A stretch of DNA of 64,000 bases from the NCBI RefSeq assembly GCF_029525575.1, contig NZ_JAPDIA010000001.1:124001-188000 (forward strand), read 5' to 3'. Numbering within the stretch: position 1 is the first letter of the stretch; every line of letters starts with the position of its first letter. Positions 6,951 through 14,419 of this stretch are shown here, piece after piece. This stretch comes from Cohnella rhizosphaerae. GTDB taxonomy: Bacteria; Bacillota; Bacilli; Paenibacillales; Paenibacillaceae. Made by a program: the position numbers and the translations under genes. The notes under the pieces were generated by a model. The model saw only the letters and a list, made by a program, of their open reading frames with translations. It searched no databases and had not been told where the DNA came from.

Positions 6951-7520
6951 TCAGAGCCGACGCTTGCGCTGAATTGCTCTCCAGGCCATGATCGATGCTG
7001 CGGCGACGAGTATTAAAGCGGATACATATAAGAAAAGATTGAGAGACGGCATGCTTCCGCCATAGGCGCTTCCGCTTAACGCGTCGGCCTCCATCGCAGC
7101 CGTTCCGAGAATCGCCGCGGATTCGTCGACCGATGCCTGAACGTTGCCGCTGCACAGATTGGTCTGGAGCATCCGTTTCTCGTCATAATGAGCGAATATA
7201 ATGTACGATTGGTTTTTGCTGAAGGAGATCCCGCACGACTCCGAGCCTCCAGCGAGCGCTTGAATCGTGATTCGCTTGGTCGAGACGCCTTTCCAGGCAC
7301 GTTGAACGTCAAAGGCATATTCTCTCGTTTCGCCCGAACCCCACATACTTGGCAAGCCTTTATGAATCACTTTGCCGACGAAAACGGCTGCGGCGTCGTC
7401 CAGTCTCTCCTGCGTGTTCTTAGCGACGCAGCTGCAGGCGAATGCGCGATCAGGCGAAAACGAGAAAAGCCCGACCATAACCAAGCTTAAAAGCAGTAAA
7501 ACGGAAATGTAACGCTTCAT
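6951..7520 (-). CDS. Secreted, membrane-anchored NTR/TIMP-like domain protein
   Basis: Start ATG at 7520 with ribosome site GGGAGG. The product (189 aa) has a signal peptide (MKRYISVLLLLSLVMVG.. to ..AFA), after which the mature protein begins CSCVAKNTQERLDDAAAVFVGKV. The leading CSC and the F-x-G-x-V are typical of the netrin/TIMP-like fold. Cysteines near ESCGISF and TNLCSG could form disulfides with it. A C-terminal hydrophobic helix (LNLFLYVSALILVAAASIMAW) followed by RKRR makes it a type I membrane protein facing outwards. It is a single-gene unit ending at the terminator at 6826-6864. The function is unknown. Confidence 0.65.
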   Translation of the reverse strand: MKRYISVLLLLSLVMVGLFSFSPDRAFACSCVAKNTQERLDDAAAVFVGKVIHKGLPSMWGSGETREYAFDVQRAWKGVSTKRITIQALAGGSESCGISFSKNQSYIIFAHYDEKRMLQTNLCSGNVQASVDESAAILGTAAMEADALSGSAYGGSMPSLNLFLYVSALILVAAASIMAWRAIQRKRRL

Positions 7521-7558
7521 CAGTTGCCTCCCTTTGCCTTCTATTTGCATTACCTTCG

Positions 7559-8224
7559 TTATATCATATTTAACATATTACGGAAACTAAAGCGTTGGTC
7601 TGGGCGCTCATCGCGCAAACGCAAAAAAAAGAGCGACCCGCGCTTGGCGGATCGCTCTATCCGGTTCGCTCTATCTTCAAGCGGAAAGCAAATAAGAACT
7701 ACCTTCGCCCTGCCGCACGGCTTGCGTCTCCATTGCCGGTACAGCGCGGCGGCGCCGAAGCAGACGGCAAGACTGATCGCGCCGCCGGTCAGATCGACGA
7801 GCACGTCCTGATAGGTCGGCGTGCGGGCCGGCGAATAGCGTTGATTCCACTCGTCCATGATCGCGACGAGCCCGACGACCGCCAGCGACAGCGCGGCCGC
7901 TGCCGGCGAACGCAGACGGAACAAGCTCAGTACGAGCGCGGTCACCGCCGCAAGCACGCCGTAGACGAACAGATGAGCGCTCTTCCTGAACGCGAATTCG
8001 ATCATGCCGTAAGGATTGATGTCGCGGCGGTACTCTTTGCCGTCGTAGTGGATATCCAAGCCCGGCAGCAGCCGCTCGGCCGTCTCGTAGGACAAAGTAC
8101 GAGTCAGCAGCGGCTGGATCGTCTGCTTGCTGTAGGGCTGCGACGACAGCTTAAAAATGACGACGACGACGCAGCACAGGAGGGCAAGCGCGATCAGGCG
8201 CCTCCAACTGATTTTGTCGGTCAT
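7559..8224 (-). CDS. VanZ-like membrane protein
   Basis: A 221-codon frame. About 165 residues fit the VanZ-like family: an N-terminal membrane helix (LIALALLCCVVVVIF), then FRKSAHLFVYGVLAAVTALVL, VVGLVAIMDEWNQRYSPARTP and YQDVLVDLTGGAISLAVCFGA. The HLFVYG and DEWNQ..R motifs are characteristic. VanZ homologues affect glycopeptide susceptibility or accompany surface polymer genes; the role here is unknown. The final 45 codons are positively charged and cross the terminator at 7623-7657, so they are probably not translated as shown; an indel upstream would give a stop near 7690. It is the last gene of the long minus-strand block. Confidence 0.7.
   Translation of the reverse strand: MTDKISWRRLIALALLCCVVVVIFKLSSQPYSKQTIQPLLTRTLSYETAERLLPGLDIHYDGKEYRRDINPYGMIEFAFRKSAHLFVYGVLAAVTALVLSLFRLRSPAAAALSLAVVGLVAIMDEWNQRYSPARTPTYQDVLVDLTGGAISLAVCFGAAALYRQWRRKPCGRAKVVLICFPLEDRANRIERSAKRGSLFFLRLRDERPDQRFSFRNMLNMI
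7623..7657 (-). terminator. Rho-independent terminator inside the 3' end of the VanZ-like frame
   Basis: GAGCGACCCGC / GCGGATCGCTC forms a stem with a short loop, and the eight As at 7623-7630 give a T8 tail on the minus strand. It lies within the last 35 codons of the open frame starting at 8224, which suggests the real gene stops earlier. Confidence 0.75.
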
Positions 8225-8246
8225 GATGCCATTCCCCTTTCTGCGG

Positions 8247-8936
8247 CTAGAACTGCCCCGATTCGGCAGTGCTGCCGAGCAAATCGCCGCGGCGTTCTAG
8301 ATAGGCGATCAAGGCGGCGACGGATTCGCCGGCCGGCGCGAGCTGCGTATCGATCGTCAGCTCCGGTCGTTCGGGCACGTCGTACGGCGCGCCGATGCCC
8401 GTGAAGCTCGGGATTAAGCCGCTGCGCGCCTTTTTGTACAGCCCCTTCGGATCTCGGCGTTCGCACTCCTCGAGGGAGCAGCGGACATAGACCTCGGCGA
8501 AGTCGCCCGCATCGAAAAGAGCTCTCACCATACGACGGTCCTCGCCGCTCGGCGAGACGAGCGCCGCGAGCACGACGGTTCCCGCTTCGACGAACAGCTT
8601 GGACACCTCGCCGACTCTGCGCAGATTCTCCCGCCGGTCGGCCTCCGAAAACCCGAGGTCGCGGCATAGTCCATGACGGACGTTGTCGCCGTCCAACACC
8701 AGGCAGGCAATGCCGCGGTCATGCAGCTCTCTCTCCAACGCGAAGGCGAGCGTCGACTTGCCCGCCCCCGGCAGTCCCGTGAACCAGAGCACGCGGCCCG
8801 AGTGTCCGTTCTTGCGCTCCCGGTCCGCGCGCGTAACGCCCGAACGCTGCCAGGCGACTTGGCCGACCGGCGCGTCTCCCCGTCCAGCGGCCGTGCCGGC
8901 AGCGCCGGCTTCAACGAATGTATCGTTCGCTTGCAT
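8247..8936 (-). CDS. cysC: Adenylylsulfate (APS) kinase
   Basis: A 229-aa protein that converts APS plus ATP to PAPS, the sulfate donor for sulfotransferases. It has the P-loop GLPGAGKS (residues 54-61), the LDGDNVRHGLCRDLGFS motif, ADRRENLRRVGEVSKLF, and FAEVYVRCSLEECERRDPKGLYKKARSG, all diagnostic of CysC. An N-terminal extension of about 45 residues precedes the domain. The start has a GGGAGGG ribosome site. No ATP sulfurylase or PAPS reductase genes are nearby, so it is not a sulfate-assimilation operon; its partner is the sulfotransferase at 16459-17814 in the same transcription unit. I infer that it supplies PAPS for tailoring the lasso peptide or the exopolysaccharide. Confidence 0.9.
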   Translation of the reverse strand: MQANDTFVEAGAAGTAAGRGDAPVGQVAWQRSGVTRADRERKNGHSGRVLWFTGLPGAGKSTLAFALERELHDRGIACLVLDGDNVRHGLCRDLGFSEADRRENLRRVGEVSKLFVEAGTVVLAALVSPSGEDRRMVRALFDAGDFAEVYVRCSLEECERRDPKGLYKKARSGLIPSFTGIGAPYDVPERPELTIDTQLAPAGESVAALIAYLERRGDLLGSTAESGQF

Positions 8937-8987
8937 GCGAATCCCTCCCGTAGTTAACCGCGAGCGGTCCGGCGCGCGCGGTCGCGT

Positions 8988-10798
8988 TTATCTGGCGCCT
9001 GCCGGCCATTCGACGACGCCGTCGCCGAAACGTCCGTCCTGCGCGCCCGCTTGGCCGTCTTCCCGAACGATCGCCTCTCCCTGCTCCATGACGACGACTT
9101 GATCCGCTCCCCCGGATCGTCGACAGACGGTGGGCGATGACGACGATCGTCATCTTCCCTTTAAGCCGATCGATCGCCTCCTGGATGCGAGCCTCGTTCT
9201 CCGTATCGAGCGCGCTGGTCGCTTCGTCCAGCACGAGGATCGAAGGCTTCCTGAGGATCGCCCGCGCCAGCACGAGGCGCTGCCGCTCGCCGCCCGACAG
9301 CCGGACGCCGCGGTCGCCGACGACCGTATCCAGCCCTTCGGGCAAACGCCGCACGAAATCTTCCGAAGCCGAGAAACGCAGCGCCTCCCACAGCTCCGTC
9401 TCGCTTGCTTCGGGCCGCACGGCCAGCAGATTGTCCCGGATGCTCTCATGAAACAAAAACGGCTCCTGCGCCACATAGCTCACCGCATGGCGCAGGGCAA
9501 GCCGCCGCTCGCCCGTTACCGGCAGGCCGTCGATCAGCACCGATCCGCGCTCCGGCTCGAGCAGGCCCATCAATAGGTCGACGAGCGTGCTCTTGCCCGC
9601 GCCGGACTTGCCGACGATAGCCGTCATCTTGCCTGACGGTATGCGAAGGCACACATCCCGCAGCGCATAATCCGCGCTCGCGTCGCCGTCGTATTTGAAA
9701 TAGACGTGGCGGCACTCGATCCCCGTCTTCACGTCCAGCCCTTCCGCGCGCACGCCAGCATCGCCGGCGCCCGACTCGCGGGCTACGGCGCATTCGCGCT
9801 CGAGCTCGCGCAGACTGCGGAACGCGGGAATCGCGGAGCCGATCTGCTCCGCGTTCGATTGGATCTGCGCGAAGCGGGGCCACAGCCGCGCGAACAGCAC
9901 GACGATGAGCAGGAGCTCGCCCGCGCCGACGTGCAGCGTTTCGACGGCGAGGTACACGAACAAGGCGATCAGCGCCGCGGAAGAGATCTTGTACAAGCTC
10001 GACGTCGTCGCCTGGAGCCGCGCGAAGGCGATGAAGTTCGCCTCCATCCGTCCGGTCAGCCCGCGGAACCAGTCGAGATACGAATCCTCCAGACGGTTGC
10101 TCTTAATGTCCTTGATGCCGTTGAAATGATCGGTCAAGCCTGCGTAATATTGCTGCGACAGCTCGCTTGTCCGGTTGCCGACCTCCTTGGCCCGCCGGAT
10201 CTTGCGCCGCATGAAGATCGCGATCGCGGCCCCGCTCGCAAGCACGACCGCCGTCAGCTTCGCCGACAGCCAGAAGGCGATGCCGATCTGGATGACCGTA
10301 AACGCGACCGAGGAGGCGAGCTGCAGAAACAGGTAAGTCGCCTGGCTGACCCGCGCCAGCTCGGAGGTAAGCAGGTGATGGAAGTCGGATCGCCGGCGGC
10401 GCAGGAAGAAGATCCAGTCGGACCGCATGAGCGACGCATACAACGAAAGGCGCAGATGCCGGATGAAGCCCTGCTGCAGCCGCGTGCCGCGAATGCTTTG
10501 CGCCCGCTGCAGCAGCGACTGCAGCGTCACGATCAGCACGTATGCGGCGAGCAGAACGGGCAGCGCCAGATTCGCGGGCAGCTCGCGCAGCATAGCCAGC
10601 GCTTCGCCGGCGAACGGAAGACTGCCGGTGCCGCCCGCCCCGTCGCCGAGCAGACCGAGGAGACCGAGCATCGGCGCGAGCATGTAGATGCCGATGCCGT
10701 CGAACAAACCGAGCGCGACCATCGCGGCGAGCTGGGCGTACAGGCGCATCCCCCCCGTAACTGCGCAGCCGGTTCAGGTAAAACCGCAGTTCGTTCAT
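8988..10798 (-). CDS. Lasso peptide ABC exporter (permease-ATPase fusion), two frameshifts
   Basis: The rebuilt protein is 602 aa if C7 at 10750-10756 is C6 (joining MNELRFYLNRLRSYGG to MRLYAQLAAMVALGLF) and C5 at 9109-9113 is C4 (restoring RLSTIRGADQVVVMEQG and a stop at 8988). It has an N-terminal six-helix exporter domain, then an ATPase with Walker A GKSGAGKS, signature LSGGERQRL, Walker B ILVLDEATSALD and H-loop AHRLS. It fits the LasD/PadeD position in lasso clusters, where the exporter gives secretion and self-immunity. The downstream APS kinase gene starts 51 bp after its stop. Confidence 0.85.
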
Positions 10799-10813
10799 CG
10801 CCTCACCCCGCTC

Positions 10814-11983
10814 TCAAGTCTCGTGGCGTACCTGCCTCCACAGCCAGACGAACGGCCGCAGCGGAAAATAAAGAAAATACAAAGAGCGCGGCAGCGGCAG
10901 CGCTTTGGTGTCGCGGAAGCTCGGATAGAGCCTGCTGATCGCATAGCCCCATTTTTGACGGGTCGTCTTCAGCTCGAACAAATAGCGCTTGTACACGCGC
11001 GATACTTCGCCTGCGCTGGGATCGGTCGTCAGCACGACGGTATCTCGGATGAAGCCGAGCGCGCGATCCGCCAGGGCGGGCCCGCGGCCTTTGGCGAGCA
11101 CGCGGCCGATCTCGCCCGGAATCGGCGTATGCAAAAGTCCCGAGGCGAGCACGAGCGCCTGGCCCGCGTGATCGAGCGCGCGGTAGCGCCGAAGCAGCGG
11201 GAGGATCGCGCTCCAGTCCAGGTCGCGGCCGACCATGCGGTCGATGTCTGCGAGCCACCGCAGCCGGAACCAGCCGTGCCGCGCGCCATGCGTGACCAGA
11301 TACATGAACAGGTGCGCATCGCCGGGCATGAAGATCGCGTCCGACAGCGCGCACGCCTGCCGGTCCCGCCACAGCGCCTCGAACGACGGTTCCCTGCCGT
11401 TCTCGCCGTTCAGCCGCCAATGCACCTCCACCTGGATGCGGGTCTCGTGATTCGTAAAAGAGACGTGATGGATTTTCCACTTCCAATCGCCAAGTCCGCG
11501 CGGAATCGGTTCGTCCGCCTCATAGCCGAGCTCGACCAAGAGACGCTCCGCCTTCTCCAGGTCGCCGACCGGGATGAGAATGTCCAGGTCCTTGGACGTC
11601 CGCAGCGAGATGTCCCCGTACAGCTGCCGCGCAAGCGCCGGACCTTTAAGCGCCAAAGCGCGCACGCCCCGATCGCCCAGCGATCTGCACAGCCGGTCCA
11701 ATTCGCCGCTCAAACGAAGCATGCGCCACGTATTTTGCCGGCAGTCGCCGCCCAGGGCTTGCAGGACATCGGACGGAATCAAGCCGGCGCCGTCCCTGTC
11801 CCCGCGGATCTGCGGATAGACCCGGTGATGGCGGACCAGCTTCACGAATTGATTCCAATCGATGTTCGGCAACGACTCTCGCTGCGGCTTCTCCTCCCGC
11901 GCGGACGCGCGCCGCAGCGCGGCGAGCATCGCGGTCAGCTCACGGGGAAATGCGTTCGTATTAAGCTCGTAAGTTTGACTCAT
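10814..11983 (-). CDS. Lasso-cluster nucleotidyltransferase family protein (NTP_transf_5-like)
   Basis: A protein of about 389 aa starting at MSQTYELNTN (AAGGTG ribosome site; a GTG three codons upstream is possible). The nucleotidyltransferase core is LALKGPALARQLYGDISLRTSKDLDILIP, with the paired acidic residues D-x-D in KDLDILI. It is followed by EVHWRLNG and HGARHGWFRLRWLADIDRM, the typical layout of the large 'uncharacterised nucleotidyltransferase' family found in Firmicute lasso peptide clusters of the paeninodin type. The reaction is not established. It may modify the peptide or a phosphate placed by the kinase (inference). It overlaps the end of the protease gene. Confidence 0.8.
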   Translation of the reverse strand: MSQTYELNTNAFPRELTAMLAALRRASAREEKPQRESLPNIDWNQFVKLVRHHRVYPQIRGDRDGAGLIPSDVLQALGGDCRQNTWRMLRLSGELDRLCRSLGDRGVRALALKGPALARQLYGDISLRTSKDLDILIPVGDLEKAERLLVELGYEADEPIPRGLGDWKWKIHHVSFTNHETRIQVEVHWRLNGENGREPSFEALWRDRQACALSDAIFMPGDAHLFMYLVTHGARHGWFRLRWLADIDRMVGRDLDWSAILPLLRRYRALDHAGQALVLASGLLHTPIPGEIGRVLAKGRGPALADRALGFIRDTVVLTTDPSAGEVSRVYKRYLFELKTTRQKWGYAISRLYPSFRDTKALPLPRSLYFLYFPLRPFVWLWRQVRHET

Positions 11984-12449
11984 GCCTCGCACCTTCTATC
12001 TTTTCAGTCGAATAGTCCGTGCCGAATACAGCTACCGTCGTGAACAATCGGCGTTCTCCCGCGCCCGTCAGATACACCGGACCGCTGCGGAGCCAAGCAT
12101 GGGCGATGAGGTTTCCCTGCTTGTCCTTGGCCGTGCCGAGGTACAGCGTGCTGTCCATGCTCCGGCGTTCCAGCATTTTTTTGGCCGCGAGCGCCTGAAC
12201 GAGACATTGGCTCTCCCAGAACGTGTGACGGCTCATCGTCCGCACCGCTTCCGAGATGCTGCGCACGACGCGCTCGGCGTTCAGGTCGTGCACGTGCGGC
12301 GTCTCCGCCATCGGCCGGCCGAGCTTCGGCGCGAGCTTGCTGAAAGGCAGCGCCTTCAGAATTCTCGCCCAAGCCAGGTACAATAGCGCCTCCAGCATGA
12401 GCCTCCGGCGCGCGGCGGGCCATGCCATGAACTTTCTGAGGCCCCCCAT
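11961..12449 (-). CDS. Lasso peptide leader protease (transglutaminase-like, B2)
   Basis: 162 aa, starting MGGLRKFMAW with its ATG overlapping the RRE gene's stop (TGATG). It matches the transglutaminase-like superfamily protease of lasso pathways: the catalytic Cys lies in HTFWESQCLVQALAA (about residue 75), the His in IAHAWLRSG, and an Asp follows in VFGTDYS. It removes the leader from the precursor so the cyclase can close the ring. Its separation from the RRE protein into two genes (B1 plus B2) is the arrangement usual in Firmicutes and actinobacteria. The frame seen upstream of this ATG is only a GC-rich shadow. Confidence 0.9.
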   Translation of the reverse strand: MGGLRKFMAWPAARRRLMLEALLYLAWARILKALPFSKLAPKLGRPMAETPHVHDLNAERVVRSISEAVRTMSRHTFWESQCLVQALAAKKMLERRSMDSTLYLGTAKDKQGNLIAHAWLRSGPVYLTGAGERRLFTTVAVFGTDYSTEKIEGARHESNLRA

Positions 12450-12754
12450 CAGGACGGACGAAGCTCGATCAGCGACTCGCGATACATTTGCCTTAGAAAA
12501 GCAAGCGCCTCGCGTTCGCACGTCGCCCGTTCGACCTCGTATTCCGAAGCGAGCGCGTCGACCAGCCGGCCGAGGCCGATCGGCTCGGCGATGAGCTCCC
12601 AGATCCGCCCGCCGACGGCGCCGAGATTGTAGTACTTGCCCGTGCGCGAGCTGAACATCACCTTTTCGCCGTTCATGTCGCTGGCCATGTTGCCCTCCGC
12701 CCGCACGACGATCTGCTCCGTATCTTGCCCGTTCGTCAAACCTGCTTCGATCAT
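12449..12754 (-). CDS. Lasso peptide leader-binding protein (PqqD-like RRE, B1)
   Basis: 101 aa, beginning MIEAGLTNGQDTEQIVVRAEG and overlapping the kinase stop by the ATGA-type junction at 12751-12754. It has a PqqD-like fold: GEKVMFSSRTGKYYNLGAVGGRIWELIAEP, followed by EYEVERATCEREALAFLRQM. This is the RiPP recognition element that binds the leader (here through W6..P9..L11) and brings it to the protease. Translational coupling to both neighbours supports a stoichiometric complex. Confidence 0.9.
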   Translation of the reverse strand: MIEAGLTNGQDTEQIVVRAEGNMASDMNGEKVMFSSRTGKYYNLGAVGGRIWELIAEPIGLGRLVDALASEYEVERATCEREALAFLRQMYRESLIELRPS

Positions 12755-13714
12755 ACCGTGATGCCTCCCTTGTCGAATCGAATGATGCGTTCTGCGAGCT
12801 CGCGGGCCGTAAAACCCGCGGACGGTCTGGACAACCGGGCGACCGTAATGCCGGACGCGATACCCGACGCCGCGCGGAAATGCCAGTCCACGAGGCCGAG
12901 CCGGGGGGATCAGCGCCTGACGGTACGTATGCTGCAGCATCACGCGCAGCCGCTCGAGCACCGGCAGCGCGCCGACGCCGACGCGCTCGCCGTCCGGCCG
13001 CCCCAGCTCGAACACCCCCGCGAGCGGCACCGGCTCCTGGCCAAAGCGATCGGCCACCGGTACGGCGAATTTCTCGGTCTCCCTGTAAATGGTGCGATAC
13101 GGAGATGCCTGCATCCCGAGACCGTCGAGACTTTCCCGCCACAGCTTCTGCTGCGGATAAGCGGGCATCACGAACGGCTTGCCGTCCACGCCGGCCGAGA
13201 CCGCGACGACGTCGTCGCTGAGCAGACGATGTCCCATGCCGACCAGCGCGGCGGCGAGCGTCGACTTGCCCGCGCCGGAATCCCCGACGAAGGCGTACGC
13301 CTTGCCGCCGACGACAACCGCGCTGCCATGCAGCGGCAGCAGTCCGCGCAGCAGGAGCAGCGCGCCGAAGCACGTGCCGAGCAGATACACGCGAACCTTC
13401 TCCGGATCGGCCCCGGGCAGCGGCGCGACCGCGATATGCCGGCCCTCGTCGATGCAATAGACGGCCGTGCCCGGGATCAGGAAGAGAAAGCGGCTGCCTT
13501 CGCGCGTCAGCGAAAAGTTGCTGCCGGTCGCTTCAAGCTCCTCCCGGAGCGGCACGGGGTCGGCCGTATCGATCGTGACGTCGGGTATTTCTGCCCCGCG
13601 ATCCGATCCTGCCGTCGGCAATTCCGGCAGCGGAATCGCGCTCGCCAGGTCGAGACCGAAAGCCCTGTACACCGTTGCCGTCCGCGTTCGTTCGACTAGC
13701 GCCGCATCGATCAT
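12751..13714 (-). CDS. HPr-kinase-like lasso peptide kinase (PadeK type), one frameshift
   Basis: About 320 aa after correcting G6 at 12903-12908 to G5, which restores ..QALIPRLGLVDWHFRAAS..GGITV and a stop overlapping the RRE start. The domain contains LHGSAVVVGGKAYAFVGDSGAGKSTLAAAL (P-loop GDSGAGKS) and LLSDDVVAVS, as in HPr kinase/phosphorylases. In the paeninodin pathway a homologue phosphorylates the C-terminal Ser of the precursor. The precursor here also ends in Ser, so the same reaction is expected. The start is supported by GAGGAG upstream. Uncorrected, the frame runs on and appears fused to the RRE protein, which is an artefact. Confidence 0.85.
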
Positions 13715-14226
13715 CGTAATCGCTCCTCATTAGCAAATTGAATAACTATTTCGACCGCCAACGCGGATATGGCCCATGTTAAGTTTGTAAATTAGCGTAT
13801 AGCTGACGGACTCAGGCGCCGTTATTTTTGTTGATTTTGCCATTTGCGGCTCGTTCGCGGACACAGCGGCCGTTATTGTGGGATAGCCGGCCGTTCTCAG
13901 CCTTGATCCGGGTCAATAACGTCCCTCCAGTCCGAAACGATCGCAATGGGGACCTGTTTCTTCAAAATAAGGACTCTGGGGTCCGATACTCGCTGCCTGA
14001 CTTGCATTCAACCGCCATATGCAGACTTCATTTGCAACATGTTCATTGCATCATGCTCACTACTCCATGGCCATTGCACATGCTCATTGCCGTGTTCAAT
14101 GCACGATGCCTCCCCCTCCAACGAACGTCGTTGCTGCAAGGTCAGCATTGCTTTCTGATCAGATAAGAAGTCCTTATACAGCCCTGTCAAGGACTGTATA
14201 AGGACGCTTTGGGATGAAAAACGGAT
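13715..14226. other. 512-bp intergenic stretch between lasso precursor and kinase genes
   Basis: No convincing gene on either strand. It holds the precursor-proximal hairpin (14170-14205) and a region (about 14035-14110) of loosely repeated CATGYTCATTGC-like units (e.g. CATGTTCATTGCATCATGC, CATGCTCATTGCCGTG). A promoter for the kinase-to-exporter genes may lie near 13740-13790. Open frames here lack ribosome sites. Confidence 0.5.
14170..14205 (-). terminator. Hairpin just downstream of the lasso precursor gene
   Basis: A perfect 12-bp inverted repeat GTCCTTATACAG / CTGTATAAGGAC with a 12-nt loop, 21 bp past the precursor stop. On the minus strand it is followed by TTCTTATC rather than a clean T-run, so it may act as a partial terminator or a 3'-stabilising structure. 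Either would raise precursor mRNA over that of the downstream enzymes. Confidence 0.55.
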
Positions 14227-14355
14227 TCAGCTCGGGGTGTAGATGTCCATGTCTTCGGTCGTGACGAAGTCGATGTTCGTCATGCCTTTGCCGTACATCG
14301 TCTCGCTGACGTTCAGCGTTTCGAGCTCGGGCGTTTGCCATTGTTGCTTTGCCAT
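14227..14355 (-). CDS. Lasso peptide precursor, 42 aa
   Basis: ATG at 14353-14355, preceded by the strong ribosome site AAAGGAGGTG. The leader is 20 residues and carries the RRE-binding pattern W6-x-x-P9-x-L11 and then L14. It ends SETM, placing the conserved Thr at position -2 from the cut. The predicted core is 22 residues: a ring segment YGKGMTNID, with Asp9 linking to the amine of Tyr1 (9-membered macrolactam), then tail FVTTEDMDIYTPS. The tail is acidic, contains Tyr19 in an acidic context (EDMDIY) and ends in Ser22, the residue type phosphorylated in paeninodin. It was found by reading between the cyclase and kinase genes. Confidence 0.9.
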   Translation of the reverse strand: MAKQQWQTPELETLNVSETMYGKGMTNIDFVTTEDMDIYTPS

Positions 14356-14419
14356 TGTGCGTTCACCTCCTTTCAAAGGCGGGCCGGCGCCCGCAGGCGC
14401 GGCGCGCGTCGCCGAATCT

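Noticed and set aside
12449..13714. Fusion of the HPr-kinase-like protein with the RRE protein
   Set aside because: The fusion appears only because of an extra G at 12903-12908; with five Gs the kinase stops at 12751 and the RRE protein starts in the overlapping ATGA.
14008..14190. A 60-codon minus-strand frame between the lasso precursor and kinase genes, considered as a second precursor
   Set aside because: It begins with TTG inside the hairpin, has no ribosome site, and shows no leader or core pattern.
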